Source of the DNA: Platycnemis pennipes
Taxonomy: Eukaryota > Arthropoda > Insecta > Odonata > Platycnemididae
Assembly: GCA_933228895.1 (NCBI GenBank)
Contig: OW121849.1
Coordinates: 42,378,354-42,442,353 of the forward strand
Direction of reading: 5' to 3'
Length of the DNA stretch: 64,000 nucleotides
In this document: positions 34,441-45,639 of the stretch, in pieces
How positions within the stretch are numbered: position 1 is the stretch's first letter
Layout of the letters: each line of letters begins with the position of its first letter
The notes under the pieces: model-generated
Told to the model about the DNA's origin: nothing
Databases searched by the model: none
Seen by the model: only the letters and a program-made list of their open reading frames with translations
Made by a program: the position numbers and the translations under genes

Positions 34441-35238
34441 GCGCTCCCTGTATCCCGATTCCAAGCGTCTTAACCCCGAGAACGTTTCCTTTCGGCAGAG
34501 TCGGGCATCGACGATGAGGGGATTTTTCGGTATCCTAACGTCCTAACCCCCGACCCCCTAACGATATCAGCCTCGATCTACGCCTCTGAGACCTCAATGC
34601 AACTCTCTCCGTCGTTACCGGCTGAACTGAGACGAAATGGGCAAAAAAAATTGCACTGATGCAACCAGAAATAGCGGAATTGTACATACACGAGTGAGAA
34701 ATGGGATAAAAACCATACGGAACAAGACACAGAGAATTTACTGACGGATTGAGCACACAAAGACATTGGATTAGAAATGGGCTGAGAGAAAAATATAAGG
34801 GAGGAACCCACGAGATACATCGAGGGAGAAATACAAGGAACAACACAAAAAAGAGATAGAACAGCCTTGCAGGTGCGTGATAATTTATGTCCGATTGAGA
34901 GGAACGACAGGTTTGTTGACCATTGCTTTTGGTTTTTGCAGGCTGCTGATGGATCTTCATTAATTAGGACAAATTGACAATCAAAAGGCTTACGATTTGG
35001 GGAATGGGAGAGAGAGAGGAGAGAGGTTTCTTTAATTACATTTTCGGTAAAGAAAATGAAAATGAATTGAAATGAAAAGCGAACCAAATGAATCCTCCCC
35101 GTTGTAGCTACGGAATGCTTTAACTGGTTTTAATTATCTTTTATAAGCACTGGGAAAGTAACGCCGAGCATGAAATATATGTATAGAAGAAGTAGGGATG
35201 GGTGGTGTGGAAAATAATAACAATGTAAATAAGAAAAA
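34441..35238. other. Intergenic DNA, no gene recognised
   Basis: Transition from the GC-rich island to AT-rich sequence. The 141- and 169-codon minus frames at 34535-35087 overlap each other and contain hydrophobic runs (LFYLFFVLFLVFL), but have no recognisable family, so I do not call them genes. Confidence 0.45.
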
Positions 35239-35310
35239 GCTAGCCGAAAAGGGATCCGATTGGAGACCTGCGTCAAACCAATCTTAGGATTGATGAATGT
35301 TGATAATTAT
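35239..35310 (+). mobile_element. 3' terminus of the second LINE type
   Basis: The plus-strand frame reads KLAEKGSDWRPASNQS followed by a stop. Then comes taggattgatgaatgttgat. The end matches the 3' end of the LINE at 11821-12152 (WRAA..NQS.., then gatgatgaat). It is a very short 5'-truncated copy. Confidence 0.65.
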
Positions 35311-35891
35311 AAAGTTCCTTCAATAACATCCAAATGAAACTTGGACCCCCCAATACAAAATCCATGCAATTACATCACCTGTTGGTAGAACTGGTTTCCT
35401 CGCGTTTCTCAGTAGAATGTGACGAAGGGCTAGCCATAATTTCCCATCTGAAGGGTACCTCGCTGCTCTGTATTATACCTCAGATGATTCAGATTGGTAG
35501 GTAAAGGTAATTCATAGGCGATTCTTTGGTTGCAAATTACACCTGTGAAGAAGGAACCACATCAATTTATCTATCAATATTCATAGGTAAATCGTTGGTG
35601 AGAAAACAAATTACACTGACAATAGAAAATCAACATTGTTTATGAGATTTTCCGGGAACTCAAAATGAAGTGTGCTACTTAAGAGGCGGGTATATATCGC
35701 TATTTAGATGTCTTTAGTTCATAAGGCAGAACATCTGCTTCAAGTTACTTCTAACATGTATGAAATCAGGGGAGTGTATTTATAAAAGGTTCAATAAAAG
35801 CGTATTGCATACATTTTTTCAGAGTTACTCCATCTTGTGAAATGGTTCTCAACACGCATTTTTATTTTGCTCCATGAAAATAGGATTTAAT
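35311..35891. other. AT-rich intergenic DNA, no gene recognised
   Basis: Short-framed AT-rich sequence. Nothing recognisable. Confidence 0.5.
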
Positions 35892-35899
35892 CTTGTATT

Positions 35900-36068
35900 C
35901 AGTGGCGGATCTAGGTCTGGACCCAGGGAGGGACAAACTGGAGGGTCCGGGGGGAATACCCACCGCCAGCTGGGGGTATTCCCCCCGGGGGGCCTCCCCC
36001 GAAAATTTCGATCCAGTTGGGGGGGAGGGCTATAGCCCCCTTAGTCCACCCCCATAAATCTGCCACTG
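35900..36068. mobile_element. hAT-type MITE, 169 bp
   Basis: The ends cagtggcggatctagg (35900) and ataaatctgccactg (ending 36068) are terminal inverted repeats. They are flanked by cttgtatt (35892-35899) and cttttatt (36069-36076), an 8-bp target duplication with one mismatch. An 8-bp duplication with CAGTGGC-type ends fits the hAT superfamily. Internally, ggggggaataccc (35949-35961) and gggtattcccccc (35974-35986) form a perfect 13-bp hairpin. It has no coding capacity. Confidence 0.85.
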
Positions 36069-36076
36069 CTTTTATT

Positions 36077-37295
36077 TAATTTCTGTATAATCATCAATGC
36101 TCAAGAATTTCATCCATAACTTTAGGGATACTTAAGGAGACCCATAGGTCTCTCTCAAAAACTGAGATCGTTTTTCTCTCAATATAATTGTGAGAATACC
36201 CACATGATAAAGTTAATTCTTAAAGAGGTGCAGGCAAATAAACATGAGAAAAAATGGGTGCAAAATGTTGACAACCATACGTAAAATACCTTTTGTTGGT
36301 GACATTTCACTGAAGAGATCTCAGACAGAAAAGGTAATGTTGGCCCATCATACTACAGAATTCATGTCAAGAGCAGGATTAGAACTTGTTACCAAAATAA
36401 TGGTATCCCGAATGACAACACCCGCCTCACATCACGAGTTGCTATTTTTTATTTCTCATGAAGCCATAATTGAAGATTCAAGGCTCATGTTAACCATTCC
36501 ACGGGGAACTCAAGGCCGGTAATAGTTTTAAAGTGACAAAGAACCCTTTCATCAACGTGCATTTCCCTTATCTACTCCTCCAAATGGAAAACGAAAGACA
36601 AACAGAAAGCAGGTTGGTAACGCGCTTGGAAAACTAATGATTACGTACTCTACCTAGTATAAGATATGGATTTTGTGTTTCCTTAAAGATTAAAATAGTA
36701 AGAATAAATTCTTAGCATATTTTGTAAACAGACTGTGTTATATAACCATGTTAATTTGGGCATCTTAAGCCCAAGTTACCACAACTTGTTTTTGGAAGAC
36801 TCTTCGGAAATGCAACCGAAACACAAGCGTCTAATCTCCTCCGAAAATTTGATTTATAAACTACTACTTGGTAGAGACAATAAGAACGTACGAGGGAAGA
36901 TATAAAATAGTAAAAGTAAGTATTTTCAGTAATAATTACAGTAATAATCCCTCTTTCTTCTTACACTACCATGGTTTAAATTAAAAATAAAACTAAATAT
37001 CACAACCGTTTTAACCTACGTGCTTATCTGCCGTATTTTAAACCAAAATAAGGCCGAAGTTAATTCAAAGAATTTTCGGCCCCATGATCATTTAGTTACA
37101 TGTGTGTATGCCTAAATGAAACGATTTTCTTAAGGCAATTGGTGGTTGCAGGGGTTGCTTTATGGATTCATTCATAACAGAATGAAGAAATATAACTTTT
37201 TATTTCCTCTTTCACATAAACTTTTGAAATTAAGTTTTTGTAGAGTGACGTTATAGTACTTCATTCCAGTTTATTTAAGCCTTGGTAATGTAACT
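36077..37295. other. AT-rich intergenic DNA with a possible SINE head
   Basis: On the minus strand at about 36360-36440 the sequence reads gtgatgtgaggcgggtgttg ... agttctaatcctgctcttga. This resembles a tRNA A box and B box in order and probably explains the 92-codon plus frame across it. The rest is featureless. Confidence 0.4.
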
Positions 37296-37392
37296 AATAG
37301 TGCATGCATTCAGTGACATCACGATTTGCAATATGCCACATTCTTTTAATTTTGCTTGCAGGATACTCCTTAGATATAGATGTAAATCTCTG
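37296..37392 (+). mobile_element. Decayed LINE-type 3' tail
   Basis: gtgcatgcattcagtgacat, then aatatgccacattcttttaa, ttttgcttgcaggatactcc and agatatagatgtaaatc follow the order of a LINE tail (gccacac, right hairpin arm gcttgcagg, GATGTA tail). The left arm is eroded. Confidence 0.5.
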
Positions 37393-37404
37393 CACCTATT
37401 TTTG

Positions 37405-37439
37405 CTAGATATGAATTCGCAACGTGAATTCATATCTAG
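37405..37439. repeat. Perfect 14-bp hairpin
   Basis: ctagatatgaattc (37405-37418) and gaattcatatctag (37426-37439) are exact inverted complements around the 7-base loop gcaacgt. It lies 13 bases after a decayed LINE tail. No poly-T run follows, so there is no terminator interpretation. Origin unknown. Confidence 0.8.
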
Positions 37440-38529
37440 AAATAAAGTGACCAGCAACGGCCACGAAACGACAGGTATCACACCTGGTAACAGTACGCGC
37501 AGTACACCCGAAGAACAAATACATACAACCATAGATATGATCGAATTTATCGGGGAAACAATTATCTAGGGTGGACGATGTTGAAATTAGGTTTCTGTTG
37601 TTCACCTGCATGAATCTGAATACATGAAGTACCTACTGCATATTATTTTAGACATTTCCTCACATACTTATTCGGTATGCAATTACGATAAACTAAGCAA
37701 GATTTTTGCTGCCCGAAATAGTGGTTTTCTAATGCTAGATGCTGCATTTCTAGTTAATATGCCGTGCTTCCTTGGTGAATTTAGTGAACGTAACATTAAA
37801 GCTTTTAATGTATCTGCTAACAATTAGCTTTCATATTCGCAGGGATCTTTCCGTGTATTATCGCCTTAATGGACGACAGTTACACCGGAAGTACACTCGG
37901 CATTTTCAGTTCAGAAGTGAAATGTTGAGACGTTGTCTGCACATACTACAAAACAGCCCCTAATTCTCAGATTAGTTGTTTCGCGATTGTAGTGGAAAAT
38001 TCCTTTCCACACAGTAGACAGCGTGTATCCGTCTTCCCTATTAAATTTTCCAGGATGCGTCGCGATTTCTATCGCCTCCCGTGTTAGCCATGGAAAATGC
38101 ATGTTTTCTTTGGATAATATGTCATTCGTCGCATCAAGGTTTATCAAGAGCCTACAAGGCGTTTTCAGGAACAGCTGGGAGTTAAAAAGTCGCACTTTTA
38201 TGCTACACTAGGTTAGTATGAAGAAATCTCAGCATTTCACTCCGGACCTGAAGATGCCAAAAGTAATGCCTGCAGCACTGTTGTCCATCGTGAACTGATA
38301 CACGCGAGTAAAAACGCTCTGCATATGCAAAATACACTGCAAGCAGAAAAAAAGTGAGCGGTAGGGGATGAACCATTACAAAGAATATATTATAAAATCC
38401 AACAACCTTGGAGTCCAGTTTAGACCACTATGGCGTTCTTAACATATTTTACATCTATCTAGATGCAAATGTATGTGATGTATCTGGTGTCATGTAAAGT
38501 GATGTATCTGGATCTATTGGAATAAGACT
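37440..38529. other. AT-rich intergenic DNA, no gene recognised
   Basis: Only short frames below 95 codons, none recognisable. Confidence 0.5.
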
Positions 38530-39247
38530 GACACATGATCTTTCCTGGGTTACACACATAAATGAAATAATGGGTCAAGCTAATCGTAGACTGAGATTCA
38601 TCAAAAGAGTATTGGGTAAATGTCACGAGCATGTACGAGAAATCAGTACTTTTCCATTGTTAGACCTCATTTGGAATATGCTGCCAGTGTATGGGATCCC
38701 TACGAAATCGGTCTAAATAACGAACTTGAACGTGTGCAGCGAAGATCGGCAAGATTTGCAAAGGGACGGTACGATAGCTATATTAGCGTAACCAGTCTAT
38801 TAAATGAATTAAAATGAAAATCATTGTAAGATCGCAGGTTGAAATTTAGGCTTAAACCCTTAAATAAATTCCAAGATAATATTTTCAGTGATGACGTTAA
38901 AAATATTTTGCAAACTCCAACTTACTATTGTATACTGGACCATAATTACGTAAATTAGAGAAATCGATTGCCGAACTGATAGATTCAAAATGTCCTTTCT
39001 TCCTCGAACAATTAGGCATATGAATAGCGGTATATATGTGCAATACAAATGAATCAATTCATAGCATAGGTAGTTGCATGTTGGTATAAGAACTTGAAGG
39101 TAACTCAACTAACAGCACGTTTTTGCATGCTTGGTTTGCTATTTTTATCTTTTTAAATAGTGCAGTTTAGACTAATATATTAATACTAATCCTTTTAAAT
39201 GAATGATACGTAGTGCATGTTTGGTGAGAATTCACCCCTGCCACACA
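38530..39247 (+). mobile_element. 5'-truncated LINE-A copy lacking its terminal tail
   Basis: Starts at the same family position as 2901 (ctgacacatgatctttcctg). The RT C-terminus has a one-base deletion at about 38648 (atcagtactttt for atcagctactttt). Substitutions also turn W and S codons into stops at about 38814-38832. The 3' UTR is present but breaks off inside the terminal hairpin at ccacaca (39247). There it meets the reversed LINE-B copy tail to tail. Confidence 0.88.
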
Positions 39248-39252
39248 TCTAT

Positions 39253-39795
39253 ATACTCTCCATTCCACCGCGACAGTGTGTGGCATGAGGGTGAAGGTCA
39301 CCAAAATTCAACTAAGACCTACTTGCATGGAACCGCCGTGCAACCATGAAACTAATCATGCAACTAAGAGCTACAGACTACTCTAACAACATTTCACGTA
39401 GGTACCTACCCCCTTCCTATGCTGACTATTTTGTCATGAAATAGTACGCGGGAATTTTGACTTTTAAAATCTATCGATACGACAATCTATCTCTCTAATC
39501 TTATTCACCAGATCAAATCTAGAATAACACACAGGGGTTATTAATACAATATCTACCATGTTCAGAATACCTATCCGATTTAAATTTCTGTCATATATCA
39601 AATCTGTATTTTGACCTACAGTCGGATAATGATCCCCAACCTAATTCTTCTATTGATTTTGCTACACTGCTGCACCTATCGTAATAATTTTTAACAAACC
39701 TAGCTGCTCTACGCTGCATACTATCTAGTTCTCTGATCAAACCTAAATCAGTCGGATTCCATACGCTGGCTGCATATTTTATGAGGGGTCTAACT
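39253..39795 (-). mobile_element. LINE-B copy, reverse orientation, interrupted by a later insertion
   Basis: The minus strand is LINE-B. It contains the left half of the terminal hairpin, the 3' UTR and the RT C-terminus up to the equivalent of RPHLEYAASVW (frame ...KYAASVWNPTDLGLIRELDS MQRRAARFVK within 39591-39800). Several stops and indels are present. At 39789-39795 (tctaact) it is cut by a 318-bp insertion. The LINE resumes at 40114 with the same 7 bases, then agtgaaaa, for about 20 bases before its 5' end. Confidence 0.85.
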
Positions 39796-40113
39796 TTTTC
39801 CTTTTTTTCCCTATTTAATTTGATGTTTATGTCAATACTTTGAATGTGGATGTATTTTCTGTATGTATGCACTACAGTTTTTTGCTTTATTTAGTATGAA
39901 ATTTGATGTTTATATCAATACTTTGAAATTGGATGTATTTCTGTACGTATATAATATTGTTTTTTTGCTTTATTTTATATGAAACTTGATGATTAGGTAT
40001 GTCAATATTTTGGAAGTGGATGTATAAGAAAATCCCACATGATTTGTCTCAACTTTTTTGTATATGTACTCATGCTCCAAATGAAATTATTCCTGGAGCA
40101 AATAAAATATCTA
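39796..40113. mobile_element. Insertion with 83-bp tandem repeats and a 7-bp target duplication
   Basis: Flanked by tctaact on both sides (39789-39795 and 40114-40120) within a LINE-B copy. Most of it consists of about 2.5 units of an 83-bp tandem repeat. Each unit starts at tgatgtttatgtcaatactt-type sequence (39821, 39904 and 39987). The end reads cctggagcaaataaaatatc, suggesting a plus-strand polyadenylation-type terminus, and the beginning is T-rich. It carries no ORF or TIR. I interpret it as a small retroelement or LINE-derived 3' end carrying a minisatellite. Confidence 0.7.
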
Positions 40114-40168
40114 TCTAACTAGTGAAAATGTTACGCTTCGATCCATCACTCGATAATGCATGCCTGTT

Positions 40169-40213
40169 ATAGAGTGAACCTCCGCAACACACCGTAGCGG
40201 TGATTTGCAGCTG
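40169..40213 (+). mobile_element. Solitary decayed LINE-type hairpin
   Basis: gaacctccgcaacacaccgt agcggtgatttgcagctg follows the pattern of the conserved LINE 3' hairpin (cctgccacacacc...ggtggcttgcagg), with mutations in both arms and no clear tail. Confidence 0.4.
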
Positions 40214-41208
40214 TGTGGGGGTGCAAAATGCAGACGACGAAAACGATTACAACGCTCCTCCGGCCGCTGGAGGATTACTGCACAATACGTGTGACATGTG
40301 CGGATTCGAGTGAGAGAGGGAGGGACAATTCGGCAGGAGGCGGGGAGAGGCGGCTCGTACCCAAAAGCGGCGGCCACCGGTTGCTTTCTCGCGCTCGTTG
40401 CGTCACCGAATAAAAGTCGTGCCGCGCGCGAAATTGGACGGGCTTTGCCCCATCGAAAGAGAGAGAGTGAGAGACTCGACGCGCGTCCCCGAGAGGCCTC
40501 AGCCCGAGGTTCACGTCACCGGAATTGAGGGCAGGATGAGGGGGAGTAGGAGTCGTTGGGATAGGTCGGGGAGTGTGACGGCGGTCGGCCTTAGAGGCCC
40601 GGGTGGGGAATGGGAGAAAAATCGGGCCAAACCCAATGGAACGGTGGCCACAGTTTTCAAGGGGGCGGGGAGGAACGGAAAGAGGACGGACTCAACAGTT
40701 CAAGGAGGCGGATGAGGAGAAGGCTATGTTACGGAGTCGCCCCCACCAGTATTTTTTTTGCCCCGGCTACATTCCGCCCGCAGCCCTCCCAAACCTATTC
40801 GCCCTTCTAGGACGCCCTCTCAGGCCAACCTTCTCGTCCCCTCAAACTCCCCCCTCCCCATGCTGTGCTCTGTCGACACACCAAGTGGCGTCACCGCGCG
40901 GTTTTCACCTACCGCACTTCCATCTCCCCGCGCCCGCAACTCCCCTTCCTCACCCAAATACTAAACCTACCCCAACACTCGGCGCCGACCTAACGCAATC
41001 TCCTCGCCGCAAGGACTTCTCCACCTCCTTCCTCGCTCGCGCGCCTACTGAACTGCATGAAATGGTCGTTTCCCGAATGCGAGAACGCCCAATCTACCGC
41101 CTTTTCAGGCTGCACTTCACAAGGCTAGCAGTAGAGCATTCTAGTTCTTCGTTTTTTAACTAACTTACAACGGCTCTAATAATCTTAAATATTTAGCCAG
41201 TACCCTAG
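40214..41208. other. GC-rich, CpG-rich island, no gene recognised
   Basis: About 40215-41060 is GC-rich: G/A-rich at 40530-40710 and C/T-rich at 40745-41030. The longest frame (40603-41163, plus, 186 codons) crosses both and is mostly low-complexity P/S/T. I see no domain, so it is not called a gene. A promoter-associated CpG island is possible. Confidence 0.45.
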
Positions 41209-41833
41209 CTGCCAGTATAGGGGATCCTTACGAAACGGGATTAAATAACGAACTTGAACGTGTGCAGCGAAGATCGGCAAGATTTGTAAAGGGACAGGAT
41301 GATAACTATAGATATAAATGTAATCAGTCTCTTAGATATTCTAAAAGGGGAATCATTGTCAAACCGTAGGTTGAAATTTAGGCTTAATCTCTTAAATAAA
41401 TCCTAATATAATATTTTCATTGATGACGTTAAAAATATTTTGCGAACTCCAACTTACTGGACTGGACCATAATCATAAAATTAGAGAAATTGATTACCGA
41501 ACTGAGATATGCAAAATGTCCTTCTTTCCTCTTACAATGAGGACATGAAAAGCTGTAAATATATCCAATTGTATAAATACAATTGTATCATTGGATACTG
41601 TAGGTTAGCGTAGATAGGTAATTGCAAGTCGGTATAAGGGCTTAAAGGTAACCCAAGTAACAGCATGTTTTCAAATACTCACGTTTATATTTTTATCTTT
41701 TTTTAAATTGAGTAGTTTATACCATAAAATAATTACTAATCATTTTTCTGTATGATATGTAATGAATGTTTCATATGAATTCACCCCCTGCCACATACCT
41801 TTATGGTGGCTTGCAGGGTATAATGTAGATGTA
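41209..41833 (+). mobile_element. 5'-truncated LINE-A copy
   Basis: Begins at the equivalent of AASVWDPYE (gctgccagtataggggatcc). It keeps NNELERVQRRSARFVKG, then an insertion near 41305-41325 and further indels break the frame. The UTR, terminal hairpin (41784-41818) and tail (aatgtagatgtata) are intact. It is the shortest coding remnant among the LINE-A copies. Confidence 0.87.
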
Positions 41834-42463
41834 TATTTGAGGGATGACAATCCTTTACTATCCACATGCGAACCCATTTACGGCATATGAAATGGAATAA
41901 TGATATTTTAAAACCACATTTACTAATTTTGTACCGAAAAACAGTGAATGCCCGCTATTCTGTCACGAAATCACATCAGCCCAAATAAATCCGAGGATAG
42001 TTGACCCCTTAGGCATCAGTTAAATGATAGCATGTAATTCTCATTTCTCGAACAAGTGGCAAAAATCCATACATTATTATTCTCTAAAAATAGAATGGTT
42101 CGTATGAGTTACAGACCTAATTCTACACAATAACTTTTGCCGAACGTTCTTCATAATAAAATACAAATAATAGAGATAACAGAATTGAAGTTGCTTGTTC
42201 GGAGCACAATTTGAGCACAAAATAATATGTTCCAAGGTTACAGAATTTCAATATAAATAAATAGAACACCCGTATAAAAAAGTTGATTGCATTTTTTTAG
42301 ATCCAGCCTGCATTTTTTAACATGTAAACGGATAATCTGAGGACAATATATTAGAATATAAGCATCAATAACAACACATTTATTGAACTTGTTATAAGTA
42401 ATAGCTTAACTTTAAAAATAAAAAGTTTACTTATTGCTTCCGGTACTTCTAATCCTTCCTAAG
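41834..42463. other. AT-rich intergenic DNA, no gene recognised
   Basis: Very AT-rich, with short frames only. Confidence 0.5.
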
Positions 42464-42582
42464 TTTAGACTAGAATATAATTACTAATCCTTTTTATGCA
42501 CGATATGTAATTCATATGTGAATTCATCCCCTGCCACACACTTTTAAAGTGGCTTGCAGGGTATTATGGGGAAGTAGATTAA
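42464..42582 (+). mobile_element. LINE-A 3' UTR tail fragment
   Basis: tttagactagaatataatta ctaatcctttttatgcacga followed by gaattcatcccctgccacac and gtggcttgcagggtattatg matches the last 120 bases of LINE-A, with a small UTR deletion. It ends ggggaagtagat in place of the usual tail. Confidence 0.75.
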
Positions 42583-44160
42583 ATCTCCGCATGTCATTCA
42601 CAAGGAAGGAGTATTATATCTAATGAGAGGATCGAAGCCCATTTTTCTAGTTCCCAAATTTATGTATCGAAGGTTGACTTCATTGCGTTTAAAATTTCAC
42701 TCCGTATTATAGCGCTCCGCAGCGGGGCATAAATTTAATCGAAACAGTTTTCTGCGAAGTAACACAACCCAATATTTTCTAAAACATTATTTCACACCGG
42801 ATAGCGAACTTTTTGAAATCATGTTGCATTAATTTCTTTTGCATATCCTCTTTCAGAATTGCCTGGGGAAACAGGCCAAGCATGGGGTCAATTCATTTTT
42901 CAAGCTCGAGCTCTATCCTGGAGATTCCATTCGATATTCCGCTTATAAAATAAATTAGGCACTTTACTTGCGGAGCGGTGGTCTTCCTCCAAGTGCGGCA
43001 TATGTCATTACCACGCGCATTACAAATTGCTCGGAGATGAGGGCTGGTCTTGAGGGCGGGGCTCCAAGCTGTTTGTCAAAGGTTCGTGCCCATGAACATC
43101 AACCAAACAACACGACGAGACGAGACTCTTTAAGTGCAGGCTGAGAAAAGAGCAGGGCTATACCATCTGAGAAATTTCAATTTTGTACGTCAGATAAAAT
43201 ATTTAAAGCTAAGATGTATATCAAAGCTGGGTAAAACACTCCTAACGTGCCGAAATAACTAACTAAACACTTCGTTTTCAAATCACTATATCAAATAAAA
43301 CTTACTAAATTCACGATGCCAATGATATTCATGGTCATGGTCATGGATTACATTGCGATGCCGATGGCGGCAAATGAGTTTATGTGGCAGCTACTGCTAC
43401 TGACTCATAACAAACTTATCGAATTCTTCCGCGGATGGAAATAAGTTGGCAGTTTTTCTCCAAAATCATAATGTATGTGCAACCCTACTTCTACTTCGCT
43501 TAGCCTACAAGCCACCTAAGGGGTTAAAGGGTAAGCTTACCCACCAAGTCACCAGGCATAACCTGGAGGGGATGAGTATTTACCAAATGTCCACTCAGTA
43601 GATTCAACTATTCTTATTTCAAGTGTAATTATTTGTGCTTCCTTGTTATTTAAAGATGCACTATAAGTGCAATAAAAGTAGAGACATGGTATATGATTGC
43701 ATGAACCAAGTGCATATATGGTGATCAACACAGAGGTCGCTGGCAGGGTACTCTTAAGGGGTAGAAGGTAATGTTAATCATACACCCTGATTTAGTAGAC
43801 GGTGGGACATTACTGTAGCTGTCGTAGCAACTTAACACCTGATTCTACTACTCAAATTCAGTAACGTTAAACCAAAATAATACCGCATAGATCAAATTCG
43901 ACTTCATTAACTTCAAAAAGGCTTAATGCTTGCAACAAATACCGTGAGTAGAAAATTCTTCAATAAATACAGAATAGTGATTTAATAATAGGTCGTCATG
44001 GACGTCATTGCTGATAACTATTTTATACGAATATATAAAAAAAACGAAAACAATGTTTGAAATGTGCTATTATAAGGGTCTGAAATAAGCTAATTTAAGC
44101 CTAATCTGCAAAAAACTATCGTAGTCGTAGGCGATACCTTTATGTGTATTGCATAAAAGT
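42583..44160. other. AT-rich intergenic DNA, no gene recognised
   Basis: Weak LINE-tail-like traces occur at about 43490-43530 (minus, gcctacaagccacctaaggg) and 43715-43755 (plus, ggtcgctggcagggtact). They are too decayed to call. No ORF is recognisable. Confidence 0.45.
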
Positions 44161-45639
44161 AGGTCAGACCATGAGGAGAGTAAGCGAGCATCGCGGAAGC
44201 GTGAAGTCGTAGATAAGAGCCCGCGTCATCCCGACGCGAATGGGCTGCATGTCTCTCTCTAACTGTTGTCGCTTTGGAAGAACCCGTCCCATATGTATTT
44301 TTTCACTATGAACCGGCGAAATAAAACAGGGGAATTTACATTCCTTTCGATTGGTCAGCAGAAACATAAACAGATCAGCTTGAGGATTCAAGAGTGTGGG
44401 AGACCAGAGAGTTCTAACCGAAGGCTTGAGGCTACGAGAACGGAATGAGACCTCCTCCGCGCGGCACAGCCAGGTGCCCGTGGGTACCCTCTGCTCTCTC
44501 TCCCTCCCTCTTAATGAGGCCTCACATCTGACAGCGTTCCCAAGCAACTAACGCCTCGCGAAGCTGTACGCGAGCCTACCCACCGCCGCCGCCCTGAGCA
44601 GCCAACTTCGAATGGAAGGATTTGCCCTTCTAAATTTTCGCCATTTCCGATCGTGAAGCTCGCCGCCCCCGTTGACCTCGGCATCTTTAACCCTTCCTCT
44701 CTCTTTTTCTACCCCTCTCTCTCTTTTTCTACCTCTCTCTCTTTTTCTACCCCTCTCCTGGCTTTGAACTTTAACCCGTTGTGACCCCGAAGAATCTTAC
44801 GGGCCACGGTTCATTTGCAGGCGAAATGATAAGGTCTGTGCCCGTAGATTCCCCACAACTAGGCCAGGAACAATAATTTTAGCCACCAGCGAGGGCTCAA
44901 AGGGTGAACGAATTTGCCCTGATTTTTTCAACGACACGGCATGGTCAAAGGTTACTTCCTGGTTAACGTTTGCCGTGTCCCAATGGAGCTCTTTTTGTTT
45001 CAAACCTACAATAACAAGAATTTAAAAACAATCGCGAGAAATAGGTCTATGTCAACGCAAAAGAGATGGCTTTCGATGCAAAATATAAAGCAAGCATAAC
45101 GTCCACGCTGGAGCCCCGAAGCGGCTGCCCCTGTCTTCATAGTAATGTAGTATTTTTTTAGGCCCTAAGTATATTTGAATGGCTAAAAATGCTCCTCGAT
45201 AGTTCAAAATTTATTGAAATAACAACATAAATTGTTCAGCAGTGAACTCACGTGTTCGAGTAACATATTTCTTGTACAAATAATCACCCCACACCCAACA
45301 CATATAAACACTACATTTAGACTCTTATTTGATCAGGTGTTGTCTCTCTCTCTGGAACCAAAGAAAATAAAGTTTGAAAACAGTTTGCAAGAGGAACGTT
45401 TAATTGTAATAGAGTACAATTTTGGAGAATTTCACTGAGAATATCAAGGTCTAAGAAACATCTCTACAGCCAATTACTACACTGCATGCCACCACAAAGA
45501 TGCATACCAGGGGACATTCGTTAGAACGTTAGACATTATTAGATTCCGGTTATGGGAACGGACTTTGAAGGAAGAGGCTATATTCTTGGCAATAAATCCC
45601 CAATTTCTATGGTCTTAACTCTAAACCACGAAGACGCGT
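44161..45639. other. Mixed-composition intergenic DNA, no gene recognised
   Basis: 44160-44700 is GC-enriched. A minisatellite follows at 44698-44757. A possible reversed, decayed LINE tail lies at about 45470-45520 (ctacactgcatgccaccaca). The 127-codon minus frame at 44164-44547 has no recognisable domain. Confidence 0.45.
44698..44757. repeat. Pyrimidine minisatellite, three units of 18-20 bp
   Basis: About three copies of a unit of the form tctctctctttttctacccc in tandem. The plus strand is pure pyrimidine apart from one A per unit. Confidence 0.85.

Noticed and set aside
34535..35087. Two overlapping minus frames of 141 and 169 codons with hydrophobic runs
   Set aside because: The two frames cover the same DNA in different phases, neither matches a known family, and hydrophobic runs follow from T-rich codons on that strand.
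40603..41163. 186-codon plus frame
   Set aside because: Crosses a G/A-rich and a C/T-rich block, with no domain and overlapping alternative frames.
43490..43755. Possible LINE tails at both ends of this stretch
   Set aside because: Only 10-15 bases resemble the hairpin arms and the paired arm is missing, too little to call.
45470..45520. Reversed LINE-tail-like sequence
   Set aside because: actgcatgccaccacaaaga is suggestive but lacks the tail repeats and the second arm.
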